DNA from: Pseudomonas sp. Leaf58
GTDB lineage: Bacteria > Pseudomonadota > Gammaproteobacteria > Pseudomonadales > Pseudomonadaceae
NCBI RefSeq assembly: GCF_003627215.1
Contig: NZ_CP032677.1
Location: 3,973,501 to 4,037,500, forward strand
Length of the DNA: 64,000 nucleotides
Direction of reading: 5' to 3'
Shown: one piece after another, positions 27,641 through 35,916 of the stretch
Position numbering within the stretch: position 1 is the stretch's first letter
How the letters are laid out: every line of letters starts with the position of its first letter
Translations under genes and position numbers: made by a program
The notes under the pieces: generated by a model
What the model was told of the DNA's origin: nothing
What the model saw: only the letters and a program-made list of their open reading frames with translations
Database searches by the model: none

Positions 27641-29683
27641 ATGCCAACCAAGCCCCACCCCCCAATTGCCCATCAGGCCCAGGCCGCCGACCCGTACGCC
27701 TGGCTGCAACAGCGCGACACCCCCGAGGTACTCGCCTACCTGCAGGCCGAAAATGCCTACCAGGAAGCCTGCCTGGCCGACCAGGCGCCACTGCGCGAAC
27801 ACCTGTTCGAAGAAATCAAAGGGCGCATCCTGGAAACCGACCTGTCGCTGCCAGCGCCCTGGGGCCCCTACCTGTACTACACCCGTACCACCGCTGGCGA
27901 CGAGTACCCGCGCCACTACCGCTGCCCGCGCCCGGCGGACGATTCCAATACCGTCGATGAAAGCCAGGAACAACTGCTGCTCGACCCCAACGCCTTGGCC
28001 AACGGCGGCTTCCTGTCGCTGGGCGCCTTCAACGTCAGCCCCGACCACCGCCTGCTGGCCTACAGCCTCGACACCAGCGGCGACGAAATCTTCACCCTGT
28101 ACGTCAAGGACCTGGCCAGTGGCAGCGTCACCACCCTGCCCTTCGACGACTGCGACGGCAGCCTGACCTGGGCCAACGACAGCCAGACGCTGTTCTTCGC
28201 CGAGCTGGACGACACCCACCGGCCGTGGCGCCTGCGTCGCCATACCCTGGGCAGCGCCGCCGTGCAGACTGTGTTCGAAGAACCCGACGGGCGCTTCTTC
28301 CTGCACTGCTACCGCACCAGCTCCGAGCGCCAGCTGGTGCTGTTGCTGAACAGCAAGACCACCAGCGAGGCCTGGGTGCTGGACGCCGACACCCCGCAAG
28401 CACCGTTCACCTGCCTGGCGCCGCGTGTCGAAGGCCACGAGTACTTCCCCGACCATGGCCAGCTCGACGGCCAGTGGCGCTGGTTCATCCGCACCAACCA
28501 GGACGGCATCAACTTCGCCCTGTACCACGCCCCGGTGGCACCAGTGCCTAGCCGTGATCAGTGGCAAGTGCTGGTGCCGCACCGCGACACGATCATGCTC
28601 GAAGGCCTTAGCCTGAATGCCGGTGCACTGACCCTGAGCCTGCGCGAAGGTGGCCTGCCGATCATCGAAGTACGCCCGCAAGGCCTGGCGGCCTACCGCG
28701 TCGAGCTGCCCGATGCGGCCTACAGCCTGTACGTGCAGGACAGCCTGGAGTTCGCCAGCCCACGCCTGCGCCTGCGTTACGAAGCCCTCAACCGCCCGGC
28801 CCAGGTGCGCCAGCTGGAGCTCGCCAGCGGTGCCCAGGCCGTGCTCAAGCAAACCCCGGTGCTGGGGCCGTTCGATGCCGATGACTATGTCAGCCAGCGC
28901 CTGTGGGCCAGCGCGCCAGACGGCACGCAAGTACCGATCAGCCTGGTGCGCCGCCGCCAGGACCTGGGCCAGAGCGTGCCGCTGTACCTGTACGGCTACG
29001 GTGCCTATGGCGAAAGCCTCGACCCGTGGTTCTCGCATGCGCGCCTGAGCCTGCTGGAGCGCGGCGTGGCCTTTGCCATCGCCCACGTGCGCGGCGGCGG
29101 TGAACTGGGCGAAGCTTGGTACCGCGCGGGCAAGCAGGAACACAAGCACAACACCTTCAGTGACTTCATCGCCTGTGCCGAGCACCTGATCACCGAGGGC
29201 GTGACCGCTGCCGATCGCCTGGCCATCAGTGGCGGCAGCGCCGGCGGCCTGTTGATCGGCGCGGTGCTTAACCTGCGCCCGGAGCTGTTCCGCTGCGCCA
29301 TCGCCGAAGTGCCGTTCGTCGACGTGCTCAACACGATGCTCGATCCCGAGCTGCCGCTGACCGTGACCGAGTACGACGAATGGGGCAACCCTGAAGAGCC
29401 TGAGGTGTACGAGCGGATCAAGGCGTATGCGCCGTACGAGAACGTGAAGGCGCAGGCCTACCCGGCGATGCTGGTAGTGGCGGGCTACAACGACAGCCGC
29501 GTGCAGTATTGGGAAGCGGCCAAGTGGGTGGCGAAGTTGCGTACGTGCAAGACCGACAGCAACCTGCTGCTGCTCAAGACCGAGATGGGGGCTGGGCATG
29601 GCGGGATGAGTGGGCGGTACCAAGGGCTCAAGGATGTGGCCTTGGAGTATGCGTTCGTGCTCGGCGAGTTAGGTATCGCGTAA
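27641..29683 (+). CDS. ptrB: Oligopeptidase B (prolyl oligopeptidase family S9)
   Basis: 680 residues from ATG 27641. An N-terminal beta-propeller (about 70-400) covers a C-terminal alpha/beta-hydrolase. Catalytic Ser in ISGGSAGGLL, Asp in YNDSRVQYWEAAKW and His in GAGHGGMSGR. Other family markers are YGYGAYG and AHVRGGGELG. It cuts short peptides after basic residues in the cytoplasm. The open frame to 27485 runs through a REP and is not used. Stands alone. Confidence 0.93.
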   Translation: MPTKPHPPIAHQAQAADPYAWLQQRDTPEVLAYLQAENAYQEACLADQAPLREHLFEEIKGRILETDLSLPAPWGPYLYYTRTTAGDEYPRHYRCPRPADDSNTVDESQEQLLLDPNALANGGFLSLGAFNVSPDHRLLAYSLDTSGDEIFTLYVKDLASGSVTTLPFDDCDGSLTWANDSQTLFFAELDDTHRPWRLRRHTLGSAAVQTVFEEPDGRFFLHCYRTSSERQLVLLLNSKTTSEAWVLDADTPQAPFTCLAPRVEGHEYFPDHGQLDGQWRWFIRTNQDGINFALYHAPVAPVPSRDQWQVLVPHRDTIMLEGLSLNAGALTLSLREGGLPIIEVRPQGLAAYRVELPDAAYSLYVQDSLEFASPRLRLRYEALNRPAQVRQLELASGAQAVLKQTPVLGPFDADDYVSQRLWASAPDGTQVPISLVRRRQDLGQSVPLYLYGYGAYGESLDPWFSHARLSLLERGVAFAIAHVRGGGELGEAWYRAGKQEHKHNTFSDFIACAEHLITEGVTAADRLAISGGSAGGLLIGAVLNLRPELFRCAIAEVPFVDVLNTMLDPELPLTVTEYDEWGNPEEPEVYERIKAYAPYENVKAQAYPAMLVVAGYNDSRVQYWEAAKWVAKLRTCKTDSNLLLLKTEMGAGHGGMSGRYQGLKDVALEYAFVLGELGIA

Positions 29684-29734
29684 AGCCCGGATTTGAGCCC
29701 CCGCGCGATCCCTGTGGGAGCGGGCCGAATGTGT

Positions 29735-30013
29735 TCAATCATCCTGCACCGGCGCCTTTGGCGGCTCCTGCCGCAACCCCGGCAGGGGCTGGTCCTTCGG
29801 CGGCCCGGGCACCGGCATGGGCGGCAACAATGGCGCCCCCGGCTGGCTGTCATAGGCCTTGGGCGGCGTACTCGGGGTTATCTGCGGGTACGGCGTGGGC
29901 GTGGGCGTACCCGGTGCACCTGGCACCGGCGTGGTGAGCCGGGGTGGCGTGCTGGCGGCTTCGGCCATGGGCAGGCCAGCCAACAACAGCGCAGTGAGGA
30001 TCGCGCGAAACAT
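29735..30013 (-). CDS. Small proline-rich exported protein
   Basis: 92 residues starting MFRAILTALLLAG with a perfect AGGAGG upstream. An N-terminal signal peptide (about 1-19, ending AEA) is followed by about 70 residues dominated by Pro, Thr and Gly (PGAPGTPTPTPYPQITPSTP). No Cys and no lipobox. Function unknown; low complexity suggests a disordered periplasmic or wall-spanning linker. The longer antisense frame through yajD is rejected. Confidence 0.72.
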   Translation of the reverse strand: MFRAILTALLLAGLPMAEAASTPPRLTTPVPGAPGTPTPTPYPQITPSTPPKAYDSQPGAPLLPPMPVPGPPKDQPLPGLRQEPPKAPVQDD

Positions 30014-30145
30014 CAGCAACCTCCTGTCGGGAACCTTCCTACAGGCTACGCCGATATTCAGGTTTTCGCCTGTCCGCTTGCCCTGCAAGCGCGCTAGACT
30101 CAAGGGCATAACCGTCATTCGCCTGATCAGAACGAAGGAAACACC

Positions 30146-30517
30146 ATGAGCTCCACCTCTTCCGCCGCCGCCACCGCGCGCCTGGACCGCATTCTGGCCG
30201 ATGCCAAGCGTGACAAGGAAATGGGCTACCGCGACAAGGCCCTGAGAATGTACCCGCACGTGTGCGGCCGCTGCGCCCGCGAATTCGCCGGCAAGCGCCT
30301 GAGCGAGCTGACCGTGCACCACCGTGACCACAACCACGACAACAACCCGCAGGACGGCTCCAACTGGGAGCTGCTGTGCCTGTACTGCCACGACAACGAG
30401 CACTCGCGCTACACCGACCAGCAGTACTTCAGTGAAGGCTCCACCAGCACCCCGAGCATCGCCAAGGCCACCCACAACCCGTTTGCTGCGCTGGCCGGCA
30501 TGCTGAAGAAAGACTGA
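30146..30517 (+). CDS. yajD: YajD-family HNH nuclease
   Basis: 123 residues. HNH core with zinc-knuckle cysteines: CGRC (about 40-43), LTVHHRDHNHDNNP with the catalytic His pair, then LLCLYCHDNEH. Complete family length. The family is a stand-alone HNH protein with nuclease fold, and its biological substrate is not established. The gene stands alone with AAGGA before the ATG. Confidence 0.9.
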   Translation: MSSTSSAAATARLDRILADAKRDKEMGYRDKALRMYPHVCGRCAREFAGKRLSELTVHHRDHNHDNNPQDGSNWELLCLYCHDNEHSRYTDQQYFSEGSTSTPSIAKATHNPFAALAGMLKKD

Positions 30518-30589
30518 CCATCGATTCGCCCCCCGCTGTTACCGGGCAGCCCGTATAATCGCGGTTTTTTTCGCGAAGGGCCCCGGTAC

Positions 30590-31060
30590 GTGGCAAACAA
30601 ACGATACAGCTGCATCGGCCTGTTCAACCCCAAGTCGGCAGAAAATGTCGGTTCGGTGATGCGCGCCGCGGGTTGCTATGGCGTCAATTCGGTGTTCTAC
30701 ACCGGCAAACGATACGAACGCGCGCGTGACTTCGTCACCGACACCAAGCGCGTGCACTACGACATCCCGCTGATCGGCATCGATGACCTGCAACGCATCA
30801 TTCCGCTGGGCTGCACGCCAGTGGCGGTGGAGCTGGTGGAAGGTGCGCGGCCGTTGCCAGAATACACCCACCCGGATCGGGCCATTTATATCTTCGGGCC
30901 GGAGGATGGCTCGTTGAGCGAGGATGTGCGTGGCTGGTGCGAAGAGACCATCTACATTCCGACCGAAGGCTGCATGAACCTGGCGGCGACGGTGAATGTG
31001 GTGCTGTATGACCGCATGGCCAAGGGGCTCAATACCCGCTCGGGGCCCAAGTTCAAATAA
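30590..31060 (+). CDS. SpoU/TrmH-family RNA 2'-O-methyltransferase
   Basis: 156 residues from GTG 30590. The three SpoU motifs are present: NPKSAENVGSVMRAAGCYG, YIFGPEDGSLSEDV and CMNLAATVNVVLYDRM. The last two build the trefoil knot that binds S-adenosylmethionine. No N-terminal RNA-binding extension, so it is a minimal form. The target nucleotide (tRNA or rRNA) cannot be read from sequence. A TATAAT-containing promoter-like stretch lies about 35 bp upstream. Confidence 0.9.
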   Translation: MANKRYSCIGLFNPKSAENVGSVMRAAGCYGVNSVFYTGKRYERARDFVTDTKRVHYDIPLIGIDDLQRIIPLGCTPVAVELVEGARPLPEYTHPDRAIYIFGPEDGSLSEDVRGWCEETIYIPTEGCMNLAATVNVVLYDRMAKGLNTRSGPKFK

Positions 31061-31122
31061 CCGACTGAACGATGGCGGCAGCCGGCTGGTCAGCTGCTTA
31101 CACGTCAGACGGAGACCTCGCC

Positions 31123-31464
31123 ATGCTAGATATTCATTCGGCCGCGACAGCGCAGGACAAGAACGTTCATGGCCTTGAGCGCGCCAGCTCGTTGGCTGGC
31201 GGTGCATTGATGGTCAGTAAAGGGCTGCGCCACGGCGGCTTGGTCGGGTTGTTGCAGATTGCAGTGGGCGGCTTGGCATTGGCTCGGGGCTTCAGCGGGC
31301 ACTGTGCAACCAAGGCCTGGTGGCAGCAGCACCGGCAGGAGTATCAGCGCCTGCGTTCCGACATCGAGCGCAGTGCCTCCGAGCTGCAAGCGTTGAAGGC
31401 CAGTGCCGAAGCAGCGACGCGCGGGGTGACAGTGACCGGGAAGGACCCGTTGACCGGCCCTTGA
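31123..31464 (+). CDS. DUF2892 (YgaP-like) small membrane protein
   Basis: 113 residues starting MLDIHSAAT with GGAGA 7 nt upstream. One or two hydrophobic segments (about 22-55, rich in Gly, Leu and Ala) are followed by an amphipathic charged tail. Matches the DUF2892 transmembrane family. No catalytic domain is attached. Function unknown. Confidence 0.7.
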   Translation: MLDIHSAATAQDKNVHGLERASSLAGGALMVSKGLRHGGLVGLLQIAVGGLALARGFSGHCATKAWWQQHRQEYQRLRSDIERSASELQALKASAEAATRGVTVTGKDPLTGP

Positions 31465-31472
31465 GGCTCGTT

Positions 31473-31566
31473 TGCCTGTGCCGGCCTCTTCGCGGGTACG
31501 GTGAAGCGTCCGAAGCCTTGGTGATGAACTGTAGGCGCGGGTTTACCCGCGAAGAGGCCGGTACAG
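31473..31566. repeat. Inverted REP pair
   Basis: REP copies at about 31473-31500 (truncated) and 31530-31566 (complete) in opposite orientation, between the convergent DUF2892 and pseudo-peptidase genes. Confidence 0.85.
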
Positions 31567-31578
31567 CTACAAAGAGGT

Positions 31579-32787
31579 TTAGCGCAACGCCTTGCTCTGC
31601 AGTACCTCGGAACGCCGGCCCAGCACGTTTTCGCTGATCTGTATGAAGTCTGCGGTGCTGACACTGGGCAGGCGCATCAGCCCCCGCGCCACATCGTCCA
31701 GCGAGCGTTTGGCTTGGGTGTGGATGCGGATTTCCTTGTCCAATGCCTGCAGCAACATCACCCCACGCGCCACCTGGGCTGGGGTGGCGTGCTCGCCTTT
31801 AAGCCGGGTGACGTTGGCGCCCTGCTTGCTCAGGCGCGCTTGCCAGGCCTGGTAACGGTCATCACTTACCCCGCCCGAGCGGCGCAGCAACTCACTGGCG
31901 TAAAAGTCTGTCAGGCTTTCTACCAGCCAGTCACTGCCGTCACGCCCACGAATCTGCGCAAACAGCTGCACCACTTCGCGCAGCAACGGGCTGCTGCCGT
32001 TCTCGCTGACCATCGGCCGACCGCTGTGCAGGTACAAAGAACCCTGCGCCGCCATCGCCCCGCGCCACATGCCGTCACGGGCACCCACCAGCAATAGCTT
32101 TGGCGGGTTGCGCGGGAATAACGCCTGCAGTTGCGGCCAAACGAAGGTCAGCAAGGTCAGGCTGTCCATGCGTCGCATGCCTTGCCCCACCGGCGCGGCC
32201 ACGGTGACGTCGGTGTCGCCCAGGCGTGCGCGGCGGCTGCCCAGGTCGCCCGCCAGCATCCAGCCGGTGGGGCGGTCGAACAGGCGCGAAACGTTGTCGA
32301 CACGGAACTTGTCCTTGCCAATGCGTGGCCAGGACGTCTCGATGCTCTTCCAGCCATCAGGCAGGTCAAATGCCAGGCAGGCGACCAGCTCGGTGCCGTC
32401 CTGCTGGTCGAGACGTGCTGGTGGGACCAGTTGGTCGCCGAGGAACAGGGCCCAATGCGGCGTGATACGCGACGAATAGGCGCCGCTGTGCACCTGCTGG
32501 TTCAGCTGTACCCGGTAGCTGAGGCTGGTCTTGCCAGCCGCTGGCTGCCACACGCCGCGCTGACCATGCAACTGCCATTGGCCGTCCGCCTGAAAGCCGC
32601 TGTAGGCCCCGGCCTTGCCCAGGTCGAAGTCCAAGCTGCGCACGGCACTGCCTTCGGCCAAGGTAAGGCGAACTTCAGCCTGACCACTGGCAGGCAACAG
32701 GCGCACCTGGTAGTCGAGGTCGACCTTTTTCGCCCAGGCCGGCGAACAGGCCATCAGGCCCAACACTAGCAACAGCTGGCAACGCAT
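31579..32787 (-). CDS. Exported gluzincin-like (M1/M61 fold) pseudo-peptidase
   Basis: 402 residues with a 19-residue signal peptide (ending AWA). The layout resembles M1/M61 peptidases: a beta-rich N-terminal half, then a helical part. The zinc motif HExxH appears as R270-E-V-V-Q274, so both histidines are lost. The downstream helix that normally supplies the third ligand is kept as WLVESLTDFYASEL (Glu290). It is therefore probably a non-catalytic relative, perhaps a periplasmic binding or scaffold protein. The family assignment is by pattern and moderately sure. Confidence 0.68.
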   Translation of the reverse strand: MRCQLLLVLGLMACSPAWAKKVDLDYQVRLLPASGQAEVRLTLAEGSAVRSLDFDLGKAGAYSGFQADGQWQLHGQRGVWQPAAGKTSLSYRVQLNQQVHSGAYSSRITPHWALFLGDQLVPPARLDQQDGTELVACLAFDLPDGWKSIETSWPRIGKDKFRVDNVSRLFDRPTGWMLAGDLGSRRARLGDTDVTVAAPVGQGMRRMDSLTLLTFVWPQLQALFPRNPPKLLLVGARDGMWRGAMAAQGSLYLHSGRPMVSENGSSPLLREVVQLFAQIRGRDGSDWLVESLTDFYASELLRRSGGVSDDRYQAWQARLSKQGANVTRLKGEHATPAQVARGVMLLQALDKEIRIHTQAKRSLDDVARGLMRLPSVSTADFIQISENVLGRRSEVLQSKALR

Positions 32788-32827
32788 ACAGAAACTCCTT
32801 GTTTCCCGTGTCAGCGGGTTGCGCCGG

Positions 32828-33277
32828 TCAGCTGGCGCGAAAAATCAGGTGGTCTTCCCAGTCGTCTTCGTCGACATCCTGTTCCCTGAGCATACGCCCT
32901 GACTGGGAAACCCGCTGTTCATGGACCTGCTGGCGATCGCCACAGACCAGATGATGCCAGGTGGGCAGGTCTTTGCCCTCACTGACCAAGCGGTAGCCAC
33001 AGGTGCTGGGTAGCCAGGTGAACTGGTCGGCCTTGCCCGGGGTTAGCTGGATGCAATCGGGCACCTGGGCAAAGCGGTTGGGATAGTCGCTGCACTGGCA
33101 GCTGTCGAGGTCCAGCAGCTTACAGGCGATGCGCGTGTAATAAACGCTGTTGTCGTCCTCGTCCTCGAGCTTTTGCAGGCAGCACAAGCCGCAGCCGTCG
33201 CACAGCGACTCCCACTCTTGCGGGCTGAGTTGATCGAGGGTCTTGCGCCGCCAGAACGGCGCGTTTTCAGCGTTCAT
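32828..33277 (-). CDS. ycgN: YcgN-family cysteine-cluster protein (UPF0260)
   Basis: 149 residues with the UPF0260 cysteine pattern: [29 protein letters not shown], and later CGYR and LVCGD. The cysteines suggest a metal or Fe-S/zinc cluster (UPF0153 superfamily). Function not established. It belongs to the neighbourhood with ycgL and rnd, as often seen in gamma-proteobacteria. Confidence 0.88.
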   Translation of the reverse strand: MNAENAPFWRRKTLDQLSPQEWESLCDGCGLCCLQKLEDEDDNSVYYTRIACKLLDLDSCQCSDYPNRFAQVPDCIQLTPGKADQFTWLPSTCGYRLVSEGKDLPTWHHLVCGDRQQVHEQRVSQSGRMLREQDVDEDDWEDHLIFRAS

Positions 33278-33372
33278 TACACGGGATTCCTGCAGTCACT
33301 TGGGGGCCGCAGCGCGCGGCGGCGCCAGTCTAGAGCCTGGCCTTCGGCAAAGCCAGACCGCTGGTCAGGGGT

Positions 33373-33414
33373 ACCTGTGATAGCGGGTTTAACCGCGCAG
33401 AGGCCGGCACAGGT
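33373..33414. repeat. Single REP-like element
   Basis: acctgtgatagcgggtttaa-ccgcgcagaggccggcacaggt, a single degenerate REP with 6-bp flanking complementarity, between two minus-strand genes. Confidence 0.7.
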
Positions 33415-33422
33415 ATGACTCA

Positions 33423-34355
33423 TCAGTAGCCCCGAGCGAAGTCCACTTCCCCACGCAAGCCCTGCCCCGCCGTATACGCCTGCATATTCTCGACAAACAG
33501 CCGCACCATCGCTGCCGGTGAGGTAGGCGCCGAGCTGTGGCCGGTCAGCAGCAAGCCCCAGGCGGTCCAGAACGGGTGCTGCTTGGGCAATGGCTCCTGC
33601 CGGCACACATCGATCACCGCCCCCGCCAGGTGCCCTTCTTTCAACGCTGCGACCAGGTCAGCATCGACCACCGCCACCCCACGCCCAGCATTGATGAACA
33701 GCGCCGTGGGCTGGAAGCTCTTGAACAGTGCGGCGTCATACAAGCCGTGGGTGGCTGGGGTATCCGGCAGCAAGTTGAGCACGTAGTCCACCTGGCCAAC
33801 CTTGCGTGGCAGGTCGGCCAGCGCGGCCACCTCGACGAACGGTACCTGTTCGCGAGCACTGCTGGCGATGCCGTACAGCTCCACGCCAAATGGCTGCAGG
33901 AACTCGGCGACACGCTGGCCGATGTCGCCAGTGCCAACAATCAGCACCTTGCGCCCTTCCAGGGTACGCCCTGGGCGGTTGTCCCAGCGCCGTTCAACCT
34001 GGCTGACCAGGCGCGACAGCACCTCGCGCTCATGGACCAGCATGTAGGTGAGCATGTACTCGGCCATTACCTGGCCGAAGATGCCCACCGCACGGGTCAG
34101 GCGATAGTCACGCGGCAGGCCATCGGCCAGCAGCGGCGTGATACCGGCCCAGGTCGACTGGATCCACTGCGGCTTGTGGCCTTGCCGCAGCAGGCTGGCC
34201 AGCAAGTCCGGCTGGCCCAGCCATACCGGGCACTGCGGCGCATGACGGGCCAGTTCGGCGGAGTCGCCGCTGGTTAGCACTTGCAGTTCCGGCGCGGCGG
34301 CGCGCAACAGCTCGGCATATTGAGCATGATCATGCTCAGCAATCATTACGCGCAT
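33423..34355 (-). CDS. D-2-hydroxyacid dehydrogenase (GhrA-like)
   Basis: 310 residues. NAD(P)-binding loop VLIVGTGDIGQRV (about 133-145), the catalytic Arg in INAGRGVAVVD, and a distal GHSSAPTSP in place of the common PH-SA. The length and layout fit glyoxylate/hydroxypyruvate reductase A-type enzymes that reduce 2-oxoacids to D-2-hydroxyacids. The start is 2 nt after the ycgL stop, so it is in the rnd-ycgL operon. Substrate unknown. Confidence 0.85.
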   Translation of the reverse strand: MRVMIAEHDHAQYAELLRAAAPELQVLTSGDSAELARHAPQCPVWLGQPDLLASLLRQGHKPQWIQSTWAGITPLLADGLPRDYRLTRAVGIFGQVMAEYMLTYMLVHEREVLSRLVSQVERRWDNRPGRTLEGRKVLIVGTGDIGQRVAEFLQPFGVELYGIASSAREQVPFVEVAALADLPRKVGQVDYVLNLLPDTPATHGLYDAALFKSFQPTALFINAGRGVAVVDADLVAALKEGHLAGAVIDVCRQEPLPKQHPFWTAWGLLLTGHSSAPTSPAAMVRLFVENMQAYTAGQGLRGEVDFARGY

Positions 34356-34357
34356 GA

Positions 34358-34651
34358 TCAGACCGGGTCGTTACGGCGCAGCAACTCTTCGGGCAGGTGC
34401 TCGATGTAGTCGTCTTCCAGCGGCGGCATCTGCAGGTGGTAGCCCTGGTTGTCGAGGTTTTCCAGCACCTTGGTGATGTCCTCACGGGCCAGTTTGCGCT
34501 CGGGGCTGAGCACCAGGTCAAAGGCGTGCATGGGGGTGCCGAAGAACGGCAGCAGGCCTTCGGGCACGCGCTCCAGGCCATCCGCCTTGAGCACGTACAG
34601 GTACATTTCGTTTTTGCGGGGGCTCTTGTAGATCGAGCAAATGCGTTTCAT
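34358..34651 (-). CDS. ycgL: YcgL domain protein
   Basis: 97 residues of the YcgL family: [20 protein letters not shown] at the start, then [12 protein letters not shown]. It overlaps the rnd stop by 4 nt, so it is translated together with RNase D. Function unknown. Confidence 0.9.
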   Translation of the reverse strand: MKRICSIYKSPRKNEMYLYVLKADGLERVPEGLLPFFGTPMHAFDLVLSPERKLAREDITKVLENLDNQGYHLQMPPLEDDYIEHLPEELLRRNDPV

Positions 34652-35781
34652 CGGGTTTCTCCGGCGCCTGCCAGGTTATCCAGCAGGGCCTGGCCCATGC
34701 GCTCACGGCGCCAGCCGCGCAGCGAATCGGGCAGTTGATAAGGGCCTTTTGGGTAGCCGCTCTTGAGCAGCGCTTCCAGGGCTTTTTTGCGCAGCATCAG
34801 CTCGGGGGCAATGCCTAAGCGCTCACCTTCGGCCTGGCCGATGGCGCGCAGCTGCTTGAGGATAGCGGAGGCCTCGATCGGCAGCGGCTCGGGCAAGGCC
34901 GGCGGCCACTGCTCGGCCGGCAGGCTGGCGGCCTGCTTGATCAGCTGGATGAGGAATTCACCGTCCTGGCGAATGGTGCGCGGGTGCATCTCGTCGATCT
35001 TGGCCAGCGCCGACAGGTTGTTTGGCTGGCTCTTGGCCATGGGCCACAGCGAGTGCTCTTTGAGAATGCGGTTGCGCGGCACATCACGGCTGCGCGCTTC
35101 ACGCTCGCGCCAGGCGCACAGTTCGCGCAGCACCGCCAGTTGCTGCGGGGCCAGCTTCCAGGCCAGCTTGACGTCGCGGTACAAGGTCTCGGGCTCGACT
35201 TCGCGGCGCAAGGCTGCCACCAGCTCAGCGCCGTCCTCCAGCACCCAGGCGTACTTGTCGTCACTCAGCCGCGGGCGCAGCGCGGTGAACAGCTCGGCCA
35301 GGTGCACGGCATCTTCGGCGGCATAGCTGACCTGGGTGTCGGAAAGCGGGCGCTGTAGCCAGTCGGAGCGGGTTTCGCCCTTGGGCAGTTCGATACCCAG
35401 CACTTCCTGCACCAGGCGCGAATAGCCCATGGAGAAGCCCAGGTTCAGGTAGCCGGCGGCCAGCTGCGTGTCGAACAGTGGCTGTGGCAGCTTGCCGGTC
35501 AGGCGCAGCAGCACTTCGAGGTCTTCGCTGCAGGCATGCAGCACCTTGACCACGCCGCTGTCTTCCAGCAGATCGGCCAAAGGTTGCCAATTGCCGATCA
35601 GCAGCGGGTCGATCAGGAAGGCACGCTGGCCGTCGCCAACCTGGATCAGCCCGGCTTTCGGGTAGAAGGTGTCGACCCGCATGAATTCGGTGTCTACGGC
35701 GACGAACGGCAGTTGTTGCCAGTCGCGACAGTGTTCGGCCAGGCTCTGGTCGTCACGGATCCAGTGTATTTCGATGGCCAC
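34648..35781 (-). CDS. rnd: Ribonuclease D
   Basis: 377 residues. DEDDy 3'-5' exonuclease domain (about 1-190): [13 protein letters not shown] (Asp, Glu), DTQLAAGYL and [15 protein letters not shown], with the Tyr-x3-Asp of the third site. HRDC-type helical domains follow. It trims tRNA precursors and other structured RNAs at their 3' ends. Heads the operon rnd-ycgL-dehydrogenase. Confidence 0.93.
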   Translation of the reverse strand: MAIEIHWIRDDQSLAEHCRDWQQLPFVAVDTEFMRVDTFYPKAGLIQVGDGQRAFLIDPLLIGNWQPLADLLEDSGVVKVLHACSEDLEVLLRLTGKLPQPLFDTQLAAGYLNLGFSMGYSRLVQEVLGIELPKGETRSDWLQRPLSDTQVSYAAEDAVHLAELFTALRPRLSDDKYAWVLEDGAELVAALRREVEPETLYRDVKLAWKLAPQQLAVLRELCAWREREARSRDVPRNRILKEHSLWPMAKSQPNNLSALAKIDEMHPRTIRQDGEFLIQLIKQAASLPAEQWPPALPEPLPIEASAILKQLRAIGQAEGERLGIAPELMLRKKALEALLKSGYPKGPYQLPDSLRGWRRERMGQALLDNLAGAGETR

Positions 35782-35916
35782 AAGGCTCTCCCACTAACAT
35801 TGGCGCGCAGTATATACGGCGCGGGCACTGCTGGTGAAACCCGGGCCTTCCTTGATATCGATCAATGGTGCTGTTGTGCAAACGCAGGAAGCTCGCGCGC
35901 GCCCGCAACAGCTCGA

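Noticed and set aside
27638..29623. 661-residue minus-strand frame opposite oligopeptidase B
   Set aside because: The plus strand has a complete S9 peptidase with catalytic triad; the antisense frame shows no domain.
29735..30475. 246-residue minus-strand frame spanning the proline-rich gene and yajD
   Set aside because: Its upstream part is antisense to the HNH gene; a perfect AGGAGG marks the internal start at 30013.
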